In this document: positions 23,622-35,580 of the stretch, in pieces
Position numbering within the stretch: position 1 is the stretch's first letter
Layout of the letters: each line of letters begins with the position of its first letter
Source of the DNA: Litoditis marina
Lineage: Eukaryota > Nematoda > Chromadorea > Rhabditida > Rhabditidae
Length of the DNA stretch: 64,000 bases
Assembly (NCBI GenBank): GCA_964036275.1
Contig: OZ038438.1
Location: 16,475,720 to 16,539,719, forward strand
Reading direction: 5' to 3'
Made by a program: the position numbers and the translations under genes
The notes under the pieces: generated by a model
Told to the model about the DNA's origin: nothing
Databases searched by the model: none
What the model saw: the letters and a program-made list of their open reading frames with translations, nothing else

Positions 23622-26274
23622 TATTATCTGCGTGCTTGTCGAACTTTCCACCTTCTCCACGAACCCTGCCTAATGCATGTTTATGCCGTGACTCATGTAG
23701 ATACTTCTGAAACAACACATATCTGATTTTTTTCACATCTGAAAGCCAGGACTCTAGTGCTTAAATCCCAGCAAATTCATTCGGTGTTTCATAGTGATAG
23801 TTGAAAGTCAGTGAAAATAATTGACAGGGTCTCTTCATAGTGTTTTCGATTCAAAACACCGAGCGCGAGATTCGGGAAAGTGTTTTAAGGCAGGTCACAT
23901 ATAACATCTGATATCGTATTGACAACACCCGCGTTGACAAAAAAAAACAAACAAGGATAGCAAACCGATCGGAAGAAAGTAAGTATTACCGTACCTGTCG
24001 AGACTTCGGAATTCTGCCCTCTGCCTCTAGTTTCTGCCTTGCTGCCCTTCGTTTCAAGATTCGGTTATATTGTCGAGCATTAACATAGAGAGGTTCCTGG
24101 AAGAGGCGTGTAAGCATCAGATAGCTGTATGCGAAGTCGTTGACTAACGTTAACGTATCAAAGTCCGAAGTGATATACATCCACATTCGTAGACAGAAGG
24201 CCATCTATTACGGCAAGTACATAATACATTCATTACAAGAAATGAGTAATCCCTTAATCAGAACACTACATATCACCAAGGTAAACTATAGTTTAGATAG
24301 GCAGTAGGCAATCATTTCTCAATTATCGAGTCTAACAGTTTGAAACTTTTCAAGCGCAAGGAGCCCGTTGTGGGAAACTATCTGTCTGGGGAATAAGCAG
24401 TCGAGAAAAGAAGTACTATAAGTATCAAAGTATCACAGGTGTCATACCTCTTCCCTTGCACTAGATGAATGTTGTTGAACCACATATGGTTGTTGTTCTG
24501 CCACACGAGATTGCTCCATGGGCGACTGCAATACAATAAAACGTTAACGTTATATGATCACTCTCAAAAAACGTACGCAGGGGTGACCAAAAATATGACC
24601 GACCCTACCGCCGGTACGACCCCACCCCCTTGAAAAATAGAAATTCACGGAAAAATACGAAATTGTTCTTCAAAGTTGCGAGAATTTCACAAAAATAGGC
24701 AAAAATCATCATTATTTTTAAAAATATCCGCCCCGTTGGGGCCTTTACGACCCCCCTCCCCTTAAAAATGTTGCACGCGTGCAACTTATGATCACCCCTG
24801 AACGTACGCCTCCTATTGGAGTAGAAAGAGGCACAATCCATGAAATTTCAATCAGGAAAATAATGCATATCGCTATGCCTGACTTGTCCTTGTCCGGGAA
24901 GGGAAAGCGAAAGTGGCTCATTTTGGAAGAAAGTATTAGAAAATAACTTACTGTAATCCAAGTCAAAAATATAAAACTCACCCTCACTTCCGTGATTTCG
25001 TTACAGACTTGCATCATCCCAGCAGTTTCATTAGTTGCTGAAAAACATTCATTAAAAAGGTGTTTGTCTCTTGCATTAATAGAACAATATCACATGAGAT
25101 ATGACGCTTGAGCAATGCTTTCAAAAAACCACACCAAACTAAATAAATATTTTGGCTTATCACTCGATGGAAGCTAACCTGCATACACGACTTGAGAATT
25201 ATCGTCCATAGATTGTAACATCTGTGGCTCGTTGAGCGCGACGACTTGAAAAGGAAGTCCGTTCGAACCACTTGAGGGGATTATCTGAAATTAGAATGAT
25301 AATTAGCAGGAAACGTTAACCTGTATCCTCTAACGCAAGTTAATGCCGTCAAGGTATATAGATGTGAGAATACTCTCATGGAAAAAAGTTTGATGGATAC
25401 GTTAGTATTAGAGGTGAAATAATATTAATCGGCGTAAACAGTAACAGGCGCAAGGCCTAACAACCGTAAGTATAAATGTGTAACTACTAATTTATATAAT
25501 ATTTCTCACAGGTGTATATCGATGTTAAACCCATGTTAAGGACACAGGAAACAATCATATGTATGTAAGATTTGAAAATATGTAAGATTTGTATGTAATT
25601 TGTGAGAAAATATGTAAGATTTGAAAATAATAATAGTTTCATGGAACAAACTTGGAAGTTGTGCAGATTCGTCCCTTCAGGTAGACGCAAAACATATTGA
25701 GAAGTGTTGTCATCAGAAACTTCTTGAACCACTTGCACTAACTGAAAATAATATCAGAGCTTAGAAAAGTTTATGTTCAGTTTTGTAACTTCGTTTTTCA
25801 CCTTATTACTGCAAACGCTTCACCCTTATTGCAATAAACATTTTCCGAAGAGTGCGTCCAATAGAAAACAAACTATTGAAAATTTGAAAAACTGACGACT
25901 TACTGTAGGGGGATGTAAGAAAAGAATTATTCTCATTTCCCGACTATATGTTTATACAAAATGGCATCGCAAAATGCATACTCCATTCTTAAATTTACAT
26001 TTTCGTACAATCTGCTCAAATCAGTCATAGCAATAAAGCTGAGCTAACATTTATTGACCCGTTCTAGTCATAACTGCATAACAACTCGTTTAGTCGTTTC
26101 TCAAACAGGTTATACCTACTTTACTAAAGCATTTTACTTTTATTCAATGTGCTGACTGACCGACTGATCATTGGACTTGCTGCAGGACGGCATGTCCATT
26201 AAAGTATAACCAGCTGCATGCATTGAGCCCACTATCTGACCACCGTTTCGGAGATGATGTGGTTGAGCACCCAT
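23622..26274 (-). CDS. nfya-1: NF-YA subunit of the CCAAT-binding factor
   Basis: Seven exons join in phase: 26274-26161, 25741-25652, 25284-25179, 25037-24982, 24525-24448, 24096-23995 and 23706-23622, coding 210 residues. The conserved core starts near residue 148: [17 protein letters not shown] and the following [13 protein letters not shown] bind the NF-YB/NF-YC dimer; [20 protein letters not shown] inserts into the CCAAT minor groove. The N-terminal part is Gln- and Ser-rich ([17 protein letters not shown]), as in NF-YA activation regions. The gene acts in the nucleus as a sequence-specific activator subunit. The end is uncertain: the last exon either reads on for 11 codons to a TGA or is spliced to a short exon near 23068. 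The exon at 24982 has an alternative donor six bases away, in frame. Confidence 0.9.
24578..24800. mobile_element. hAT-like MITE with intact 8-bp target-site duplication
   Basis: The 223-bp element starts CAGGGGTGACCA and ends TGATCACCCCTG, imperfect inverted repeats of hAT type. It is flanked by identical 8-mers AACGTACG at 24570-24577 and 24801-24808, the length hAT transposases make. The interior has C-runs such as GACCCCACCCCCTT and codes for nothing. It sits in an nfya-1 intron. Confidence 0.85.
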
Positions 26275-26310
26275 TCTTAACCGGTTCTTTGAGCTGCTCC
26301 TGAAATACAT
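26275..26310 (-). promoter_or_regulatory. Candidate trans-splice acceptor and leader of nfya-1
   Basis: GTATTTCAG on the minus strand lies 25 bases before the ATG. The short leader AGCAGCTCAAAG and onward has no upstream ATG. Consistent with SL trans-splicing or a 5' UTR intron. Confidence 0.5.
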
Positions 26311-27741
26311 GAACCATGAGAGGCAAATAAATAGGTAATCCAGTCAAGCCGCGGCCGAGTTTCCATTTCCATCCAGAAGGTCAGGTTGATTGAGGAATAT
26401 TCAATGACGCAACCCTCAAACGGATGATTTAATTTAGGAAGCTAACTGAAACATGAAAACAGAACTGGACGGCTAAAGTAGATAATTTAAGTTGGAGCTA
26501 ATCTGACCAAATTCATCCTCTTCAAGTTCCCGCCAAATCAAATGATAACCAACCACTTTCATCATTCAGATTACAGTACCAAAGGGGAAAAGCACGACTG
26601 AATCTTGTGAAATAGCAACCCCGTTTTGTTTAGCAACGAGTGCATACATAGCGCACGGTAGGTGGTGTACCGGAATCAACTTACATCATTGGCTTAGTCG
26701 ATGGCAGGAAGGTGATTGGTGAAAAAAGGACGGCGTCCAATCATGTCGACGCACGCGACGCGAACGCAACGCAGCTAAAATAAATAGACGCTTTGTGAGA
26801 TGACGCTGAGAATAAATAAATGAATATCTATAAGTTTACTTCATTCTACCAAAAGAAGAAGAATTAATTTCTACGCATCGAATCACGAATGTATACATTG
26901 TATAGTATAGTAGTATTGTTGTTTAACACGAAGATAAAGAAAAACATCCTATGGTACAGAGTGAACAGAACAGCAAACAGTAATTCCCCACGGAACAAAA
27001 GAAGAACTGGTTATGAATAAAAGCTCTGAGTTTGATAAATAAATTTGAATAAAAATTGCAATGCGATTATTATTTGGATGGATTTAGAAATTGAAGACAT
27101 TTAAACGAGTGACGGGTCCCGCAATGATACTCGACTTACTGTAACTTTGAAAGCTTATTAACCATGGCATTTGTTTATTGTTTACATAAATATTAATGTT
27201 TTTATTTGTATTCATTTGAATTTTGCTGTATACAGGTAGTTTGCTGTAGAATATTAGTCTCTTCCATGCACTTGAGATTAATTGCAAGTCCGATTCCGGT
27301 AATCCGGAACATGTCTAGTTTATTCATTTTTAAATAAACGTTTGAATTTGAATTTGAATTTGAATTCGCCCTCCTCTCCCTTGCATTCCGGTTGTGCCAT
27401 TCATCTCTCGTCTCCTTCACTATTCTTCGTAATCCGGTAATACCATATGTAGTCTGTTGTAGCTCGTGGCTGCCGGCTGTCTGAGTTAAAATCTCTACCA
27501 GGAAGGATGTATTATTAAAATCTATTTATTGTAAACCTCAGACATATCCGCTTTCGATTATATTGAATTAATCATTATCTTCAATGCATTATTTCATTTG
27601 TAACCACTGGGATAATTAATTTGTCTAAGAAAGAATACATTATAATTTCAGTTAATCTCTGATGTAATTGGTTTTTGCGACTTCTCTATAGATAGTGCAT
27701 ACCCTATCGTCGCACCGGGACACGCGGAGAGGACGGCTAGT
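26311..27741. other. Divergent upstream region between nfya-1 and the sirtuin gene
   Basis: The two genes point away from each other, so this 1.4 kb probably holds both promoters. No coding support. A (TTTGAA)n run lies at 27341-27366. TTCTCTATAG at 27682-27691 is a possible acceptor about 50 bases before the sirtuin ATG. Confidence 0.5.
27341..27366. repeat. (TTTGAA)n microsatellite
   Basis: Four and a half direct copies of TTTGAA. Confidence 0.9.
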
Positions 27742-30700
27742 ATGGTACCCGGAGAGCGACACATGGAGGTATTTTTTCACACATTATGAACGAATCGTAG
27801 AATGTAACAAGCAGTGGAACTTGAAAGAACTGAAAATGAAAATCATCTTCCCAGACTGATATATCTATCTTCAAGGGGTCTTTTTTTGAAGATTTGTGGC
27901 TTTGTTTTGAAGTATTATCACATCGTTCTCGCCTACAGTGATGTTTGCGATTAAACTTGTCTTGAGCACTTGAGCTCCGTAATTGTATCCCACCTCATTC
28001 TGTTCTGGTCACAGCACAATTTCGTTGCGTATCGCGGTTACTTTCACGCGAATCATACACAGAGCGTTTAAAAGCGAGGACGCGAGTTCGTTATTCGTTA
28101 AAGCTGTAGTGGAGAACGCCGTGTATTGTGATGGTAGCGACCACGATTGTGTGGAAGGGAGTTTATTAAAGTGAAACGTCCGCATTCTTCATAGCAGGAG
28201 TGCCTGTAAAGTGGGATGTATCCCTTCCGTGCACCCATAAACTTGAAATGATCTAAAAATTTATGATGTTTGAAGCAGCACCCCCAGCAACTGACCACTT
28301 AACGGTTTTTTCCAATGGATAATATAACTACTTGTTGCAGTTGGAGGAGGATGCAGACATTGTCTGTGATAAGGTCAATCGTCTAGCACAAATGATAAGA
28401 TCATCAAAAAGCACGATTGTATACACTGGTGCTGGTATTAGTACGGTGAGTTTTCGTCGTTTTATTCTACAAAGCGAGGCAGCCCAAAGCATAATCACAT
28501 ACATACATTAGAAAGTGTAAGGTGCTAGATGTCTTTATAGGTGTCAAAGTAGGACGATTATGTCGACCAATAATCTCGACGCATCGGTCCTTTAATCTCA
28601 AATTGAAACGGCCGAACATTTTGTTTCTGCTGTTATTTCGTTTCCAGAATCCCGAGTTGCAAAGTGCCCATTTTTCGCTTTATGTCGTGTATGTACTCTA
28701 TTAGGGATAGGTTATATTTTGTATGCTTTCGTTTGTTTGAATTGATGCGCTTCAGGCCGCGGAAATTCCGGATTATCGTGGCCCTAATGGTGTCTGGACT
28801 CTAACCTCTCAAGGGAAAGAGATCTCAAGGTTAGTTTTTAATTAGTGAACTTATAATGCATATAACCTTATTGTTCTAGTGTTTTTCACATAAAGTTAAA
28901 AGTTAAAGTTGCCCCTGTTCTTCAAAGTTCCTTACGGAACTTGCAAGGGACAGTCTCAGAGGGAAACTCTGTAAGGCAGACTGAATTTGGCCTACCATCC
29001 CCATCCAGCCACGGAGCACCAGGGAGGCTTCAACTTCCGTAGACATTCTACTACCAATTTATCGCCCATGAAGGGATGAATGCCTTGGTTGGGCAGTGGT
29101 GGGGATCGAACGTGTGACCCTTCGAGTGGTGGGTGGCGCCTAAACCACTACACCATTCCACCACGTTATTCATTATGGATTCTCAATTTGCGTTTATACG
29201 TTCGCTTATTTCGGGAAGTTCTGCTAGAATTGGTTTGGTTCATTTTGTGGTGGACATTTTAGCTTGAATGAAGGTTATAGGTTGTGTGGTATTCATGTGC
29301 GCAGCTATAAATATATGTTCACTTAATGTTCTTGAGTAATTTCTGCGACTTTTTTTTAACATGGAGCAGCGTTTTTGCGAGCGTCTGATCGTTTTTGATT
29401 TTGTAGTGGAGAAACTACCATTGAAATTTTAGTGTGGATGACAGCGCACAGCGCTATTTCCGCAAACCGAGGAGCTTTCATTCAAAGTCGAAGGCGTAAT
29501 TTTTTTTTTAAATCTGAGATGGAGAACACATAGTTATAATAATCAGCTTAAACCTGTCATTTTTTTTACAATTTTTTTAGTTGTGCGGATATGACGAAGA
29601 CAAACCCTACGTCGTCACACATGGTTTTGAAAGAGCTCTATCGGCATGGGAAAATCCACCATATTCTGTCGCAGGTATGTATGATTTCTTGTAACCGGTA
29701 TAGTAGTAACTGCAAAGTCAGTTATCGCCGCAGCACAGCAGCACACATTACTTTTGTCTGGTTGGATCTGCTGTTCTGATGATATGTGTGCATATTTACA
29801 TTTACATCACGTACTAACTTGCCAAACGGCCAAAATTGTAAATTGAAAGAGATCTTTTCAACACTGAACATTTTCTAGCTATTTTCCAGAATTGTGATGG
29901 ACTCCATTTGCGTTCTGGATTACCACAGAAGTGTCTATCCGAAATTCATGGAAACATGTTTGTTGAGGTACGTTTTCTCTCTATTCTTGCGTTTCCTTCA
30001 TCTGTTCGATACTATAACGCTAATCGTAACCAACCAAGAGTTTGATTATGATTACCGTCTTAGTCTTAGCACCCATCATTTGGCGTAAACAGAAATAGTA
30101 GACAAATTGTTTACTAAACAATCTCATCTCACGATGACGTTGACATCTACAGGTTTGCACCCATTGCGACCCGCCTTGTCAGTACTTTCGTTCGTTCGAT
30201 GTCACGGAGAAAAGCCAGTTCAGGTGAGTTTTTTTTTGGGGTACGATCAACATGTAGGAAAACGAGGATGTGTCGAAATGTGGCCAGTATGATTCATCGT
30301 TATAGACTACATCGACATTCGAGCCGTTGTATGATACAAATTGTATCTGACTTGTTCAGGTGAAAATATCGGCTCGTAGGCGATATTTACCAAAAATGAA
30401 ACTATTAAAAATCATAAAGAACACAAAGAAAGAGTGTTATGTTTTACCTCTACCCCAGACGTAACCACTTTAAATCGATAACTTCTCCCTGAGTTGAACA
30501 TAGAAAATATGAAAAATTTAATTCCCGCTTATCGGCTAGGAATATCGTTTATTAGTGGTATTTAAATTCAAATTACAGAGAACATAAAACTGGTCGTTGC
30601 TGCTCTGTTTGCGGTTTTGAGTTGGTGGATACTATTGTTCATTTTGGAGAAGTTGGAAAGTTGAAATGGCCACTTAATTGGACTGGTGAGCATGAAACTA

Positions 30701-33700
30701 ACTTTTTTATGACGCATCTGTAAAATATATATCCAAATCTTATACCATCACGGTTTTGCGTAACCTTCGTGATGAGGATGATTCGCATTTGTCGGCCATA
30801 CACGAAAGTTTGTTGGAAACCAACCTCGTGTAGTCTTTGTCTTCACATTACCTCAATACTGAACTTGTAAATGGGTTTTTGAGACATATGTGCATTTCAG
30901 GAACTACCTCAAAAGTGGAAGATGCGGACCTTATTCTATGTATTGGAACCAGTCTTAATGTGCTCAAAAGTTACAAGTTTCTCTGGCCTGCAAGTTCGTC
31001 GAAAACTAAGGTGAGTTGTTTGCATAGGAAGTTTCAACTACGTACGTATTTTGAATCATTTAATAAGTGTCGCTTTTTCGTCAATCGAGTTTATCTGGTG
31101 TGTGTTTTGGAGTTTTTCTAGAAAAAAAACAATCAGGTATGTGAGAACGGTGAATACAGTAGTTTAGTAACTGAGTATTTTTCTAACAATAGCGGGTTTT
31201 CTGAATACAATGTATTCAAATTGGTAATACTGTATGAGAAATCTGAATGTGCTCTTCAATTTTACAGCTGGTCATCATCAATTTGCAATGGACTCCAAAG
31301 AACAACAAAGCGGATTTGATTATTAATTCTAAATCTGATGTGGTTCTGCTGAAGTTGGCTGAAGTGCTTCATATTGATCCCGGATTTTATTGCAGGTAAT
31401 AATTGTGTATTGTTTAGCGGTTGGTTGAACTCAAGTGGAGCTTTATAGCTGTAGATTCAGCTTCTCTGTTGCCTAATTATATACTATATCTGCTGATCAG
31501 ACGTTTGTTAATGAAATGGAGTTATTTCTAGAGACTGTGATCCCGTTCTGAATCCTCGTCGTGGTTCACGTGGTAATGAGTTGATGAACAAGATAAATGA
31601 CTGCTCGTGTCATATTCGCGCGCCTCGATCGCTGCTCCCTATCAATGATCAATGTGATTCGAATAAGGTGGGACATATTATCTTTTTCTTCACCGGGGCT
31701 GCGACTATGAACTATGCAGTCGTTTTTCTTCATATATGACCCATCGACAGAAAGCGGTCGCGTGAAATATCGTTATTTGGTTCTATTCAGCGGAATATCT
31801 CATGATTATGACAGTATTCAAAACGAATAGGTTCGATAAATTATGATTTTGCGAATGTCATTAGAGTTATATTATATGGCAAAATATTAAGGGTTCGTCA
31901 GAAGGCTCTCCTGGACTGGGACATCCTGGATGGTGGGCTGCTGGCATTCAGCGAATGAAGCGGAAGCTTTCCGTACAAGCGAAAGTTGAAAAAATCGAAA
32001 GCGGTTGGTTTTTAAGTTGGGCGATATTAGTATTTTGGGTATCTGGAACTACTGACTGTATATTTGAGAGCCCTTTTTCTAACCGTTCGGAGCATGTGTC
32101 ACTATTCCTCTACTGCGTCAATTAGAACACCTTTTTTCCGTGTTAAAGAAACTCTAGTTGATTTCCTGTGCTCGGCAATGTTTTATCCTTTTGGCGTTTC
32201 GATTACACTGGTCTGATTCTGATTCTATAGTTGATTTTGTATTTAATGATACAAAGTGCTGCAGCATACATGGACTTGATTGTTATAAGCAACGATTTCA
32301 GAGCCGCAACCTGTCCGTAAAAGTGCTCGTGTAGCGAGCTTGACTTTGCTGCATACTAACGCTCGTCGTAGAGGGAGGCCGCGAAAAAAGGCAACGACTG
32401 AACGCGAAACTCTGTTTGAACGGGTACGACTCTCACATTATATCAATGTATACTAGAAGTCAAATGAATAGTCACGTAGAGTTATAGTTCGTTTCACCAA
32501 TCAATGTCCTTCTACAGTAATCTGTAAAATATTCAGGAGGCTTTTTCTAATGAATAAAATATTATTTTGGTTTCAAACTTTCGGAGTTTGTAGAAGTAAA
32601 GGTAGGAAACACAATAGCAAAATTTTAAGTTATTCTGAAAACAACAAATTACCTAACGCGAACCTGGAAGTTTGCGCGGATTACTGTAGAGGGTTATAAG
32701 TGCGTGAAACAGACTATAGCATTCTAATGAGGCATCGTGCACTTTGTCATTGCACGTTCTGAGTTTTGCTGTGTTCAACATGTTTCACGTGACTGTGCAA
32801 TTGACTAACAGTATACTATTTACTATAGAGTAACTACCTAGAAAGGATACGAGTTTCACATTTCCCAATGTAGTATTGTGTAACATCTACTTCTTGTTTT
32901 GATAATTTTCGAAATAAAACTTTGGTTATTGTAGGATGTTCGGCTAACTGTGTTAAGTCTGGTAGACAGCCTTGATCCAGCCCTGAAGAGAAGCCGCGGT
33001 AGGCCGAAATTAACTGGAGGTCGTCTTCAGTGCGAAAAAGAAGGCTCTTTCAAATGTGTGAGTTTTATGCGTTTTTCCAAAAGACATGTGGAACTATTTA
33101 AGAGAATTATTTTGCTTCGTGTAGGTTAGAGATAACGGTTTAGACGAAATGACATATTTCAAGCCTTGATGTCTTTCGAACTGACAGACTGACACTTAAT
33201 TTCTCTTCTGAATTTTAGAAGTATGACAAGGAAGATACGTCTGTCACTCCATCCACTTCTTCGAAAAACATTGTGAAGCATGACTACGATTCCGAAGCAG
33301 ATGCTGAGGAATTGACCACCGACAGCGATGAGGTTTTTAAAATTATAATTATATACTATTCTTTATATTTACTCCTTTCAATGACCGCTGGTGTGTTACG
33401 CATCTAGTTAGTTATAGCTACTCAATTTTTTTATTTTCCGAAATTTTATGTTCACCCATAGGGCCATAGGAAGAAGTGTGTTCGGTGCGGTTCATGTTAT
33501 CAACTGTACTGTAAATGACAAATGCCTGAAACTCGTATATTATTTCTTTGGTACGAAACCGCGTGGCAGAACACAGTCGAGGGAGGTGTACCGTTCTGGA
33601 AATATGCTCTCTTTATGTTAGCATAATTTAAAACGATTTCAGGATATTTGCGAGTGTTTTACTTTACACTGTTTTGCATGAATGGAATAACGTTATCTTC

Positions 33701-35543
33701 GTCTTTCAAACCAGTATTAAAAGACATGTGGGAATTCTGCAAGATTCCACTGTAGTTCACAAATTTGGGTGTTCATAAGTAATTTCAACGTCGCAATACT
33801 GTTGATTTATTTCAATATATATTCAGGAAGGGTCGATAAAGGACGATCCATCTTTTCGCATTCCCAAGCAGCAGTTGTTGAAGTTGTCAACTCGTACGGT
33901 TACCATGTATCCGCGAAGGCGATCGAGTGACGTGGCTCCTTCATCAGACAACTTCGCGAAAAAAGGTGGATGTCACCTAGAGAAGGTATACTATTATAAA
34001 TATCTCCTCTTTTTACCCGTTCTTTTCATTAAGTAGAAGTTTTACATTTGTTTCTAGGAGGTTCAGAGTACCGACGTTTCTGTGTTAGCTCTCTCGAGCC
34101 AGTCCACATCCGCAAGCACAAGTGACAGTGCTGATGTAGGTATGTTATTTGCGTACTCAGCGGTGTACGTGTGTAGATATTCTATCCTGTATATAAATAT
34201 GTGAAGATGAAAAAATTGATGTGGAAACATTGAAAAAAGTGTTTTCCCCAAATTTCTTTTGTTTACTATGAGTAAGTTTGGAACAACGTGTCGCTACGCT
34301 AAAGGTTGCTCATGTGTTCACTCATGGAATTGTATTCGTTTTGGGTTTTGCTTTTTTTAAAGATAATTATTTGTGTTTCAGATGTTTTCGAAACTTCTTC
34401 GTCCGATCTACATATTTTCAATAGAGAGGATGAGTCGACTCTTGATGTTCATTGCGAGGTTTGTGGAAGTGTGACTTATATTTTGATTTGTTCACATTTC
34501 ATAAAAGATGCGTCATTATTACTCAAGAAAGTGAGTCTTAATTATAAGTATTGGATATCTTATTACTGACACAGGTACGGTAGCTTCCAAAAATATTTGT
34601 AGTTTGAGCCTACCTGTTATATACCGAATGCAAGATAAACATATTTTGCAGTCTTGCAAATTTGTTGCTCTGAGGACAACGCTCTGTTTTTTTGTAATAA
34701 CAAATCAATTTCTATCTCTCAACTGATAATGTGGTTCGCAATATCACAATAGACTGCAAAGATATACACAATACGTGTATATCCAGAGGGTTAATTATTC
34801 ATGCAATACATCAATGTAACATTTTGAGGTAGAACAAACGCAACGGTCTACATCCTGTTCTGTCATTCCGTGCCCTGACAACGAAGACGAGTATTCTGCC
34901 GACGAGGAGAAGGAAGTGCATTCAATTGAGGGAAGAGGTGAGTCAGAAACAAGACTTCAAACTTGAAATGCTACAACTTACTGGGCTTTTAGGCAGCCGA
35001 ACCATTTTTGGTAAGCGCTTTTCAGGTTATCTGGAAGTAACCAGAAACTTAATCAGGTTACCATTAAAACGTACAGTAACACTGAAAAAATCAAGTTTAA
35101 GTTCTAATAAAGGGTAAACGGTTTTTGTTTCGGTTAACCTTCCGCCCTTCCGGTTACCCAATTCATCCAGGTAACCGGGAGTAAGGGTTACCAAAATGCG
35201 CGGGTAGGTATAGGTATATAATTCATCGTCTTGTTTTCACATTTCGAGTAGATGAGTGAATGTTTAGTAAGACATTGCCACATCATATTGTTGTGCAATG
35301 GTACTCGAATTTATATCGCGCGCAGCGCGAAGCGCTGTGCGAGATTTGTCTTTGGTCCGGCTAATGCGCGCTTTCATTTTTTTAGTTTACCCTCAAAAAG
35401 GCCCAAACGTGCAAATCAAAACTTTTTATGATTTGTTGGTATTTCATGGCAGATTTACAAGCTATGTTCCAAATTTGAACAAAATTGATTAAGTTTGAGC
35501 CGAGTTATGACGTTATGCGCTTCATGCAGACCGCCAACTTCCG

Positions 35544-35580
<37 letters not shown>

